From NCBI GenBank assembly GCA_030684555.1, contig JAUXVN010000088.1, positions 1-64,000 of the forward strand: 64,000 nucleotides of DNA, given 5' to 3'. Under the pieces are notes generated by a model. It worked only from the letters and a program-made list of their open reading frames with translations, made no database searches and had not been told where the DNA came from. Made by a program: the position numbers and the translations under genes. The DNA comes from Ignavibacteria bacterium. Lineage in GTDB: Bacteria > Bacteroidota > Ignavibacteria > Ignavibacteriales > Ignavibacteriaceae. This document shows, in pieces, positions 1 through 7,855 of this stretch; positions within the stretch are counted from its first letter, which is position 1, and every line of letters begins with the position of its first letter.

Positions 1-301
1 GAGTTCCTCTTTCTTTTATCTTCTTAGCTATGATTGCTTCTTTCCTTACTGAAGACTTACGAATGAATTCTACTTCTATTCCGTGCTCTTTAGCGATGCT
101 CTCTGCATTTGAACGAATCTTTTCTTTGTATGGCTCGGCAAATTTGGCATAATCAAAGATGCGTAGTTGATTTGCATAGAAGTATGAGGTTATTCCTTGC
201 GCGTAGGATATCTCGGGCAAACTCCCGGAAATAAGTAACCTGTCATAACAGGAAAGCGTTAAGCTTATTTTTTCTTTGTAGGTTTCCGTTAATATTTTCA
301 T
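1..301 (-). CDS. N-terminal part of a conserved unknown protein, cut by the window edge
   Basis: An open frame starts at ATG 301 on the minus strand and runs off the left edge, giving 100 residues without a stop. The protein begins MKILTETYKEKISLTLSCYD and continues with a SYFYANQLRIFDYAKFAEPY stretch. From memory this resembles a family of unknown function found in several copies per genome in some Ignavibacteria and other phyla, which would suggest a mobile element; I cannot confirm this. The stretch looks somewhat richer in G and C than the genes that follow, also compatible with transfer. No catalytic motif is recognised in the visible part. Confidence 0.6.
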   Translation of the reverse strand, partial: MKILTETYKEKISLTLSCYDRLLISGSLPEISYAQGITSYFYANQLRIFDYAKFAEPYKEKIRSNAESIAKEHGIEVEFIRKSSVRKEAIIAKKIKERGT

Positions 302-471
302 ATCCCAAATTTACTGATTTTTTCCTTTTTGGTTCTGGCTTGTCCAGGTTAGGAGATTGACTGAGTTATAGTCGATTAGATTAATAACATGATTATCGTA
401 AAAATATTCATTCTAAGTGCAATCCACTGATTCTAATGGAAGTTAAAAATGTCCCGGGATTCCTCTTATTT

Positions 472-479
472 TATCTTTG
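472..479 (+). promoter_or_regulatory. Possible -7 promoter element for the K+ channel gene
   Basis: TATCTTTG matches the Bacteroidota -7 consensus TAnnTTTG and lies 42 bases before the ATG at 522. There is no convincing TTG element at the right distance upstream, so this is a half-site only. Confidence 0.3.
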
Positions 480-521
480 TCTCATTTTCACTATAATTGT
501 AAATATAAAGAAAAGAATAAT

Positions 522-2216
522 ATGAAATTTCTTCCTTCAGTCATTACATATTTTATACAAAGTAGAAGTACAGTTAAGAATATCAAATTATTGATGAAGT
601 TTCTGATGATACTTTTATTAATGATTTTGACATTCAGTATCTTGTTTCACTACATAATGGAATTGGAAAATCAAACTTATAGTTGGTTAACCGGATTGTA
701 TTGGACTTTAACTGTAATGACAACATTAGGTTTTGGGGACATTACCTTCACTTCGGATTTGGGAAGATTATTCTCGATTATTGTGCTGCTTTCGGGAGTA
801 CTTTTTTTACTTGTTTTATTACCATTTACATTTATTCAATTCTTTTATGCTCCCTGGATTGATGCACAATCTAAAAGTAGAACACCAAGAGAATTACCCT
901 CAGAAACAAAAAATCATGTCATAATAACGAATTACGACCCACTTAGTGCAGCTCTAATCGAAAAATTAAATTTCTTTGAGATAGATTATGTAATGCTTGT
1001 TGAGGATATCGCTACTGCCGTTGATTTGTATGATAAAGGATACAAAGTTGCGATTGGCAATTTAGATGATCCGGAGACATATAAAAAACTAAGAGTAAAT
1101 AGTGCGGCAATGGTACTTGCCGTTGGCAGCGATGAATTAAATACAAATATTTCTTTTACAGTAAGAGAATTAAGTGAAACAGTTCCAATAGTATCAACAA
1201 TTAATTCTGATGCTTCAGACGATATTTTACGTCTTGCCGGAAGTACACATGTTTTTCAATTTCATAAAATACTGGGAAGAGCCTTAGCAAGGAGAACAGT
1301 CGGTAGTGATGCCCGCGCAAATATAATTGTAAATACAAATGGAATTATAATTGCCGAAGCACCGGTAACAGGCACTCCTTTAGTTGGTAAGAGTATTAAA
1401 AATTGCGGTTTGCGTGAGACCACCGGAGTAAATATTATAGGGATATGGGAACGCGGTTCATTTGAAAATGTAACACCTGATTCAGTTATTTCTAAAAATT
1501 CTGTTTTGGTTCTTGCTGGTAATGATAAGATGTTTTCTTTGTATGATGAGTTGTTTTGTATTTATCATCCATCCACTTCACCGGTAATAATTATAGGGAA
1601 GGGAAGAGTTGGAAGAGCAACAGCCGAAACACTTGAAGAAAAAGGAATTGAATATGTTATCATTGAAAAAAATCCTATGATAGCAGAAAATGATCCTAAA
1701 GTTATAATTGGAGATGTTGCTGATCTAACTGTACTTCAAATTGCAGGTATTTATGAGACACGATCAATTATTGTCACAACAAAAAATGATGCTACAAATA
1801 TTAATTTAACAATATATTGCAGAAGGTTACGATCTGATGTTCAAATTATCAGCAGGTCAACATCTGCCCGAAATATTTCTACTTTGCATCGTGCAGGGGC
1901 TGATCTTGTATTAACTTATGATTCACTTGGAGCAAATACAATTTATAATTTGCTCCAAAAAGATGAAGTTATGATGGTGACTGAAGGACTTGATTTATTC
2001 AAAATGAAAGTTCCGGTTTCTTTAGTTGGTAAATCACTAATTGAATCAGAGATAAGAGCTAAAACAAATTGCACTGTTGTAGCTATCGGAACGGAAGGGA
2101 AGTATGAAGTTAATCCAAATCCAAAAATTCCTTTAAAATATGGAGATGAGATATTGTTAATCGGAACCGTAGATTCCGAAAAAAGATTTATTAAGTATTT
2201 TAATTCAAATGTGTAA
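522..2216 (+). CDS. Potassium channel protein with two RCK/TrkA modules
   Basis: Two membrane segments (about residues 26-47 and 84-108) flank a pore loop with the K+ selectivity filter TTLGFGD at 67-73, the two-TM ion channel fold. The cytoplasmic part has two RCK units. The first NAD-binding-like unit (from about residue 127) lacks a clear glycine-rich loop. The second has GKGRVGRA near residue 357, and each is followed by a TrkA-C type domain. The protein would act in the inner membrane as a ligand-gated K+ channel. RCK-C domains bind c-di-AMP in some families, and a c-di-AMP synthase is encoded at 15018. The frame is open back to a TTG at 477, but the ATG at 522 is preferred because it starts directly before the membrane region. 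Confidence 0.88.
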   Translation: MKFLPSVITYFIQSRSTVKNIKLLMKFLMILLLMILTFSILFHYIMELENQTYSWLTGLYWTLTVMTTLGFGDITFTSDLGRLFSIIVLLSGVLFLLVLLPFTFIQFFYAPWIDAQSKSRTPRELPSETKNHVIITNYDPLSAALIEKLNFFEIDYVMLVEDIATAVDLYDKGYKVAIGNLDDPETYKKLRVNSAAMVLAVGSDELNTNISFTVRELSETVPIVSTINSDASDDILRLAGSTHVFQFHKILGRALARRTVGSDARANIIVNTNGIIIAEAPVTGTPLVGKSIKNCGLRETTGVNIIGIWERGSFENVTPDSVISKNSVLVLAGNDKMFSLYDELFCIYHPSTSPVIIIGKGRVGRATAETLEEKGIEYVIIEKNPMIAENDPKVIIGDVADLTVLQIAGIYETRSIIVTTKNDATNINLTIYCRRLRSDVQIISRSTSARNISTLHRAGADLVLTYDSLGANTIYNLLQKDEVMMVTEGLDLFKMKVPVSLVGKSLIESEIRAKTNCTVVAIGTEGKYEVNPNPKIPLKYGDEILLIGTVDSEKRFIKYFNSNV

Positions 2217-2280
2217 GGTGAAAAGCTACCTTAATTAGAGTAGAAATTACTAGTACAATATTCAAAAAAAATATATTGTA
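2214..2280. terminator. Hairpins between convergent genes, possible terminator
   Basis: Two inverted repeats lie between the convergent channel and lipoprotein-like genes. The first is TAAGGT/ACCTTA (2214-2219 with 2228-2233). The second is TACAATAT/ATATTGTA (2254-2261 with 2273-2280), whose loop is a run of A. Neither is followed by a good T tract on the plus strand, so the terminator role is only a guess from position. Confidence 0.3.
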
Positions 2281-2281
2281 G

Positions 2282-2956
2282 TTATTCCCTTCTAATTTCA
2301 TTTAATTCAAATTCAATGGTTCGATATCCCAATACATCTCTGAGTAAACCCATTATTCCGCCGCCATCAATTATTATTTTTGCTTTTATTAAACCGAGAT
2401 CTTCTGAATACCATTCAGTAACAATATTTTTTGCACCGGAAGCTGATTCAACAATTGTTTCTATTTTAATAGCTTCAAATTTTCCCGCTTTTGTAATAAC
2501 AAATTCTTTGAAAAAAGCTTTCCCGCTAACCTTTACTTTATTCGATTCGTCATTTGAATATTCTTTACCTTCCCATTCCCATTCTGTGCTGGGTAACAAA
2601 GGAAGCGGAAATCTTAATAAGGGTTTGTTGTATGTTACAGTTGCTTCTTTTGTAAAGAATAAAAATATTTTAAAATATTGATAAGTCTCTATTGAATATA
2701 CACCGTCATCTTTTATCATCAGAGTCTGTTTATATTGAAAATCATCTCCCTTACTCAAACTAATAGTAAAATCTCCTTCTTGAAAGCACTTTGAGCTGCT
2801 TTCACCAAATGATGATTTGTAAATCAATGTTACTCCATTATTAACGGGAAAGTAGATGCTTGGGACAAAAATATTTTTCTTTTTTTCTGATGAAACAATA
2901 ATAATGGCTGCAAACATGACAATTACACAAATAATATAAAAAGATTTGTTTTTCAT
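2282..2956 (-). CDS. Membrane-anchored or exported protein of unknown function
   Basis: 224 residues. The N-terminus has a short basic start (MKNKS) and a hydrophobic stretch at about 6-22 followed by SSEKKK, an uncleaved anchor or signal peptide without a lipobox cysteine. The rest is predicted soluble, beta-rich and charged, with a TEWYSEDLGLIKAKI segment near the C-terminus. That segment is reminiscent of periplasmic proteins that end in a lipid-binding beta fold of the LolA or DUF3108 kind, but I cannot assign a family. It is monocistronic, convergent with the channel gene. No function is proposed. Confidence 0.7.
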   Translation of the reverse strand: MKNKSFYIICVIVMFAAIIIVSSEKKKNIFVPSIYFPVNNGVTLIYKSSFGESSSKCFQEGDFTISLSKGDDFQYKQTLMIKDDGVYSIETYQYFKIFLFFTKEATVTYNKPLLRFPLPLLPSTEWEWEGKEYSNDESNKVKVSGKAFFKEFVITKAGKFEAIKIETIVESASGAKNIVTEWYSEDLGLIKAKIIIDGGGIMGLLRDVLGYRTIEFELNEIRRE

Positions 2957-3268
2957 ATAGTCAGATTTCTCCTAGAAAATTTGGATGTTTGAATTTACTC
3001 TCTTTTAATGTCGAAAAAATGGGCTTTATTTTTCTAACTGTTGAATGAAAATATCAAAAAATGTCTAGTTGGACAATAGACCAATAGGATGAAAAGGGGA
3101 TTACATCTTTGAGTTGATATTATAATATTAGAAACTTGCTTAAGGATGTTATATCGATTGCTGATTTGTTTCTGTACTGCTTAGAGTTGAGCTTGTTTAG
3201 AATTTATGCATCAGTTTTAAGTGTTAGGTTTCAAGAAAAGTGACAATGCTATTATATATGGTCTGTAT
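2957..3268. other. Intergenic region with no gene seen
   Basis: About 310 AT-rich bases lie between the start of the exported protein gene and the tRNA-Leu terminator. I see no open frame with coding character, no RNA fold I recognise and no clear repeat. It should hold the promoter of the exported protein gene, but no TAnnTTTG element stands out. Confidence 0.5.
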
Positions 3269-3299
3269 AAAAAGAAAATGCCTTGCATAACAAGGCATT
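3269..3299 (-). terminator. Rho-independent terminator of tRNA-Leu
   Basis: Read on the minus strand, a perfect 9-bp stem AATGCCTTG/CAAGGCATT with a 5-base loop (3277-3299) is followed by TTCTTTTTA. It lies about 13 bases beyond the tRNA 3' end. Confidence 0.85.
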
Positions 3300-3311
3300 A
3301 TATAAACTAAG

Positions 3312-3397
3312 TACCGAAGGCCGGACTCGAACCGGCACATGGTTTAAGCCATACTGGATTTTGAGTCCAGCGCGTCTACCAATTCCGCCACTTCGGC
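3312..3397 (-). tRNA. tRNA-Leu (anticodon CAA)
   Basis: 86 nt on the minus strand. The acceptor stem GCCGAAG pairs with CTTCGGT, with one G-T pair at the end. The anticodon stem CTGGA/TCCAG closes the loop CTCAAAA, giving anticodon CAA (reads UUG). It has a long class II variable arm and a T-arm with GGTTCGAGTCC. The discriminator base is A and CCA is not encoded. The length and variable arm are as expected for tRNA-Leu. Confidence 0.96.
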
Positions 3398-3415
3398 TTT
3401 TTGTAAAAATGTGTA

Positions 3416-3446
3416 CAAACTTAATAAACTATGTCATATTTTACAA
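3416..3446 (-). promoter_or_regulatory. Bacteroidota-type promoter of tRNA-Leu
   Basis: On the minus strand, TTG (3446-3444), a 20-base spacer and TAAGTTTG (3423-3416) match the TTG-N17-23-TAnnTTTG consensus of the Bacteroidota primary sigma factor. The -7 element ends 18 bases before the tRNA 5' end, leaving room for a short leader. Confidence 0.6.
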
Positions 3447-3564
3447 CGAATAAATATTATCATCACCATTTATTTTCCGTTTAAAAATTATTTGCCTTAA
3501 AAAATACATTTGGAACAATTATTACATATTATTTGTTTAATCTTTACACAAGATGGTGTAACAA

Positions 3565-4200
3565 ATGATTAAGCAAGTTTTTTTCGTTGATTTTTATAAT
3601 TCCCTTATCGACGGAAACAAAGAAAACTGTATTTCAATAGTTTCGCAGTTATTTAACGATGGCGTAGAACACGCGGATATCTATATTGAACTTTATCAAA
3701 ATGCATTGTATAAAATTGGGAAAGATTGGGACAAGGGATTTTGTACAATTGTTGATGAACACATCTCATCCAGAATAATTGAATTTTTATTGTACCGGTT
3801 TGCCCCAAATGTATCTAAAAAAAATAAAAACGGAAAAAAAGCTGTAATCCTCTGTATTGACAAAGAACAGCATTCAATTGGTGCTCTTATGGCATCACAT
3901 ACATTTGAATTAAATGGTTGGGCCACTTTGTATCTTGGCTCCTCTACACCAAATAAAGAATCACTAAAACTAATTGAGCTAAAGAAACCTGATATACTCG
4001 GGATTTCTTTCAACTTTTATTTGAACATTAAAAGATTAACCGATTTAATAGAATTAATAAGAACGCATTATCCTAAACAAAAGATTATAATCGGTGGACA
4101 GGGATTAAAAGAGAATAATATTAATTTGTTATCGGTTTTTCCTGATATTCAGTACTTCAAATCGATAATTGAACTGGATAAGTTTTTAAAAGAAAATTAA
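3565..4200 (+). CDS. Free-standing cobalamin-binding domain protein
   Basis: 211 residues with two parts. A helical cap like the B12-binding-2 module (about 8-90) contains the W-D-K-G element and an EHISSRI helix. A Rossmann-like B12-binding domain follows (about 92-210). The cobalamin loop usually reads DxHxxG; here it is EQHSIG near residue 112, so the histidine that coordinates cobalt and the glycine are kept while Asp is replaced by Glu. Other core elements (LGSSTP, ILGISFNFY, IIIGGQG) fit. There is no methyltransferase, mutase or DNA-binding domain on the chain or nearby, so it is a separate corrinoid protein or a light/B12 sensor module. It stands alone between tRNA-Leu and the MCE operon. 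Confidence 0.82.
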   Translation: MIKQVFFVDFYNSLIDGNKENCISIVSQLFNDGVEHADIYIELYQNALYKIGKDWDKGFCTIVDEHISSRIIEFLLYRFAPNVSKKNKNGKKAVILCIDKEQHSIGALMASHTFELNGWATLYLGSSTPNKESLKLIELKKPDILGISFNFYLNIKRLTDLIELIRTHYPKQKIIIGGQGLKENNINLLSVFPDIQYFKSIIELDKFLKEN

Positions 4201-4358
4201 ATCAGAAATTTTCTAACCGTTAAATTTCTAAACTCACAGATAATGAAATTTAATTACAGTTAACATCATTATTAAAATTGATAAAGATTTAATCCGATTT
4301 ATTTATTAATTTCCATCTGTAGTTTCTCTTCTCAATAGTATAAATCAGAAAAAGTGGA

Positions 4359-5153
4359 ATGAAATCGTTATTGAATATAGAAGCACGTCCCAAATCGCTA
4401 ATTCAAAGTCAAAATAGACTTCGTAGTTTTCTATTATATAACTTAGAAATATTCCTTGAAACAATTCAATTCTACTCACAGTGGAAAATAAATAGAAATA
4501 TTCTATACCGTCAAATATTATTTACTGGTTTTGAAGCTCTTGGAATTATCACGTTAATAGCAGTAGTTATTGGGGGTCTCATAATATTAGAAGGTAATTC
4601 TATCTTAACAAATTTTGGACAAAGTAAGTTACTTTTTACAATACTTGTAAGTGTTATTACGAGAGAACTTGGCTGTGTTCTGACAGCTTTTATCGTAACC
4701 GCACGCTCGGGTACCGCAATTGCAACAGAACTTGGAAACATGGTTGTCAATCAAGAGATCGAAGCATTGCAATCGTTTGGTATTTCTCCTATTTCTTATC
4801 TTGTTTTACCCCGACTTCTTGGTGTTATTATTTCCATGATTACTTTGAGTATTTATTTTAATGTGGCAGCATTATTTGGCGGTTGGATTATTGCATCTCT
4901 TTTTCATCCTATTGATTTCCTTGAGTTTATGAATTCATTATTTCAGGAACTTTTAATTGCTGATATAATTCTTGGATTGGTGAAGTCATTTTTCTTCGGA
5001 TACATTATTGCATCAGTCTCTAGTTATCAGGGGCTTCAGGTTAGTTTTGCAAGAACGGAAGTCCCGCAACGAACAATTAAGGCGGTTGTTTTTTCTTTAA
5101 GCGGTGTAATTGTTGCAGATATAGTTTTAACTCTCATGTATTATTTTTATTAA
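4359..5153 (+). CDS. mlaE: MlaE-type ABC permease of an MCE lipid transport system
   Basis: 264 residues of the MlaE/YrbE permease family, an inner-membrane protein that works with MCE proteins to move phospholipids between membranes. After an amphipathic N-terminal region there are about five membrane segments. The family-typical core is intact: RELGCVLTAFIVTARSGTA, ATELGNMVVNQEIEALQSFG and YLVLPRLLG. It is first in an operon whose next gene begins directly after its stop codon. The permease looks fully conserved, in contrast to its ATPase partner. The symbol follows the family; species-specific naming may differ. Confidence 0.92.
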   Translation: MKSLLNIEARPKSLIQSQNRLRSFLLYNLEIFLETIQFYSQWKINRNILYRQILFTGFEALGIITLIAVVIGGLIILEGNSILTNFGQSKLLFTILVSVITRELGCVLTAFIVTARSGTAIATELGNMVVNQEIEALQSFGISPISYLVLPRLLGVIISMITLSIYFNVAALFGGWIIASLFHPIDFLEFMNSLFQELLIADIILGLVKSFFFGYIIASVSSYQGLQVSFARTEVPQRTIKAVVFSLSGVIVADIVLTLMYYFY

Positions 5154-5909
5154 ATGAATTTAGAAGCAAAAAATATTACTTGTAAGGTAGGGAATACAGT
5201 TATTCTTCAAAATTTTAATTGTATTTTCCCATATGGTGAACTAATCGGAATTCTAACTTCTCCAAAAGAGAAAACTGAATTGATTCTGAAATCACTTTGC
5301 GGTCTATACGATTTGGAAGAAGGTGAAGTTTTATTAGAAAACGAAATTGTAAATCCAATACTTGAAATTAATTTGCGTTCTGTACGGAAGAAAATATCCT
5401 TCGTATTTCGAAGCGGCGGACTTTTATCTAATCTAACAATACTTGAAAACTTATTATTACCACTTGACTTCCATTTCCCCGAAAAAACTTCCGAAGAAAA
5501 GTCAAAAATCATTAACGAATATATTGCGAAATTTGAAATAGACAATTCTATATTTGAGATGAGACCTGCTCAATTAGCTGTTCATGAACACAAATTAATT
5601 TTAATTATACGTGGTTTTATAACCGAACCAAAGATTATCCTCTATGAAGAACCGACAGATGGACTCGACATTCGTTCACGAGTTCTTGTTATCAGAGAAA
5701 TATTTAGAAGAAGAAAAGAGAGGAAATGTATACAAATTTTCTCAACTCATTTCGAAAACAAGTTAATGAAATATTCAGACCATTTGCTTGTTATTGATAA
5801 GGGTAAACTGATTGAATCAGGTAATATTGTGGAATTATCCGAATCTGAATATTTACAGACGCAACTATTATTAAAAGATTATTTATTGAGCATTGAAAAT
5901 GAAACTTAA
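5154..5909 (+). CDS. MlaF-like ABC ATPase subunit with degenerate nucleotide-binding motifs
   Basis: 251 residues that align over their whole length with the MlaF ATPase of MCE transporters, in the usual place after the permease. Key motifs are changed. The Walker A region reads GILTSPKEKTELI instead of a GPSGxGKST loop. The Q-loop is VFRSGG, with Arg for Gln. The signature LSGG is replaced by LAVH (PAQLAVHEHK). Walker B is IILYEEP, with Glu for the Mg-binding Asp and the catalytic Glu kept. The D-loop (GLD) and H-loop (STH) remain. The gene is intact and AT-rich like its neighbours, so it does not look like a decaying pseudogene. It may be a structural pseudo-ATPase, or another ATPase may energise the system. 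Confidence 0.88.
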   Translation: MNLEAKNITCKVGNTVILQNFNCIFPYGELIGILTSPKEKTELILKSLCGLYDLEEGEVLLENEIVNPILEINLRSVRKKISFVFRSGGLLSNLTILENLLLPLDFHFPEKTSEEKSKIINEYIAKFEIDNSIFEMRPAQLAVHEHKLILIIRGFITEPKIILYEEPTDGLDIRSRVLVIREIFRRRKERKCIQIFSTHFENKLMKYSDHLLVIDKGKLIESGNIVELSESEYLQTQLLLKDYLLSIENET

Positions 5910-6951
5910 ATTTAGATATACCGAAAAAATAATAGGAACATTTTTATTAATTGCAGTTGTTATTGTATTCTCATCTATTTTGTTCTTATTGTTAAATCAA
6001 AAATTTTTTGAGAGAAAATATGTTTATAAAGCCAAGTTTCTTGATGCTGTAGGATTATCACAAAATAGTCCGGTTTATTTTAAGGGATTTAAAATCGGAA
6101 TTATTTCTAATTTTGTTTTAGGTGATGATAATTATATCTCAGCCGATTTTGAAGTTTATTCAGATTTTAAAGATAAAATTATTGTGAAAAGTGCATTATA
6201 TAAGGCAGTGAATGTTATTACTCAAGCAAGTACAATTGAATTTCTGCAAAGTGTTGAAGATGGTGAAATATTAGCAGAAGGTTCACTTATTCCAGCGATT
6301 GACGTTCCTGAAGGCAAACAGCTTTTAGCACAAAACAGAGTTAAAAAAATAGGCGATCCACTAAATTCAATGCTAATAAATCTTGAAGGACTTGTTGAAA
6401 ATCTGCAAAAAGATAATAATCCCGATGAAGGAGCTTTATTTCGCGCTCTTGTTAATTTAGCAGATGCAGCAGAGCAATTAAAAAAACTTTCAGACAATAT
6501 AAATCGGGACCTTGATAAGCTAAGTAATAAAGAAAGTGAAAATGGTGCACTCTATCAAGTTGTTGTTAATCTAAACGATATAACAAGAGACCTAAAAACT
6601 ACGACAGCATTGACTAATCAGATTTTGAAAAAAACCGATCTTGCTATTTCCAATTATTCAAAACCTGATAGTTTAGGAATTAAACTTATTGATCCTACAG
6701 GTGAAAATATTGTAAATCCGCTAAGAAAAACATTTACACAGTTGAACGAAATACTTCCAAAAGTCCAATCATTTACAGAATATTTAAATGCTCAAACAAC
6801 CGATATAACACTTGTAATAGATGATCTTAAAACCGTTCTAAGACAAGTACAGCAAACATTTGAGAGTCTAAATAAAAATCCTCTAATTGGACCCGGCGGA
6901 ACAGAAATGAATCAATCTTATTATGAATTAAATCAAAAACGTCCGAAATAA
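5899..6951 (+). CDS. MCE-domain (MlaD-like) lipid-binding protein
   Basis: About 350 residues. An N-terminal membrane anchor (about 10-31) is followed by one MCE domain (about 38-115) with the typical AVGLSQNSPVYFKGFKIG core, then a long helical C-terminal region rich in N, L and K. That region probably forms the coiled-coil tube or stalk seen in longer MCE proteins. It is anchored in the inner membrane and carries lipid between the permease and the outer membrane. ATG 5899 is chosen over an in-frame TTG at 5893; it overlaps the ATPase-like gene by 11 bases, indicating coupled translation. A second MCE protein is encoded at 59865. Confidence 0.9.
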   Translation: MKLKFRYTEKIIGTFLLIAVVIVFSSILFLLLNQKFFERKYVYKAKFLDAVGLSQNSPVYFKGFKIGIISNFVLGDDNYISADFEVYSDFKDKIIVKSALYKAVNVITQASTIEFLQSVEDGEILAEGSLIPAIDVPEGKQLLAQNRVKKIGDPLNSMLINLEGLVENLQKDNNPDEGALFRALVNLADAAEQLKKLSDNINRDLDKLSNKESENGALYQVVVNLNDITRDLKTTTALTNQILKKTDLAISNYSKPDSLGIKLIDPTGENIVNPLRKTFTQLNEILPKVQSFTEYLNAQTTDITLVIDDLKTVLRQVQQTFESLNKNPLIGPGGTEMNQSYYELNQKRPK

Positions 6952-6955
6952 AATT

Positions 6956-7825
6956 ATGAAGACATTAAGAAAATTATTTTTAAGTTCTATCATTTGCAGT
7001 TTAATACTGATTGGGGGCTGTTATCAATCCGGTGGAGAGAAAATGAATCTTAATCAATCTGTAACAGACGGTTATCGGTTGATTGATTATGCAAACCGTT
7101 TGAGTACATTAAAAAACTATAGAAATGCGGTTAATAATTATTTATTAGCTTATAATCGGTTTGCACTTGCGGATTATATTGATGGAAGATTAGATGCTGC
7201 GACTAAATTAGTTTTAGTTTATAAATATATTGGTCTTAAGGATTCATCAGACTATTGGTTAAAAAAATCAGAAGAGATTTCAGAATATTCAATCAACCTA
7301 AAAGAGAAGTATCTGCTGATAAAAGTTAAATACTTGTATGAGGAAAATGCTTATACAGAGGTTTTAAGATATCTATCAAAAATAGATATTGATAAATTTA
7401 TTGTAGGTATAAAAGTTGAAATCCTTTCGTATAAAATCTTAGCTGCAACCATTAGCTCAGTAGATGCAATCGATAGTTATAACAGCCTACATTCAACACT
7501 TACAAGTTTGACAAAAAAAGACCAGATCAGTTATGAAGTAGTTAGTTTTGGTTGGTATACACTCGGTTACAGTGATTTCTATAAAAAAGATATAACTAAT
7601 GCAAATATTAAATTTAATATGTCATTGAGTATTGATAAAGAGAAGGGTAATAGTGAGGGAATTGCTGATAATCTTTTTATGTTAGGTAAATGTGCAGAGT
7701 TTGATGGAAATAAAAACGAAGCTTTAATTTATTATGAAAGAGCTTTAGAAATTTATAAAGTATTAAACTCAACTGAATTAGTTTCTGAACTAATTAATAA
7801 AATCTCTTTATTACGCAAAAGTTGA
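6956..7825 (+). CDS. TPR-repeat lipoprotein of the MCE operon
   Basis: 289 residues beginning with a lipoprotein signal peptide that ends in the lipobox LIGG-Cys (Cys at about residue 22). The mature part is helical and contains tetratricopeptide-like repeats, clearest near the C-terminus (ADNLFMLGKCAEFDGN, ALIYYERALEIYKVL). The gene starts 4 bases after the MCE gene stop and closes the operon. A lipoprotein in this place could be the outer-membrane partner of the transport system, filling the role MlaA or a porin plays elsewhere; that is inferred from context only. Confidence 0.78.
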   Translation: MKTLRKLFLSSIICSLILIGGCYQSGGEKMNLNQSVTDGYRLIDYANRLSTLKNYRNAVNNYLLAYNRFALADYIDGRLDAATKLVLVYKYIGLKDSSDYWLKKSEEISEYSINLKEKYLLIKVKYLYEENAYTEVLRYLSKIDIDKFIVGIKVEILSYKILAATISSVDAIDSYNSLHSTLTSLTKKDQISYEVVSFGWYTLGYSDFYKKDITNANIKFNMSLSIDKEKGNSEGIADNLFMLGKCAEFDGNKNEALIYYERALEIYKVLNSTELVSELINKISLLRKS

Positions 7826-7855
7826 TTGAACATAGCAATTTTGATCCGAATAAAA

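Noticed and set aside
477-521. Longer N-terminus of the K+ channel from TTG 477
   Set aside because: The added 15 residues are not hydrophobic or conserved and overlap a possible -7 promoter element.
4205-4228. Hairpin GAAATTT/AAATTTC after the B12-binding gene
   Set aside because: Short AT-only stem with a 10-base loop and no T tract; not enough for a terminator call.
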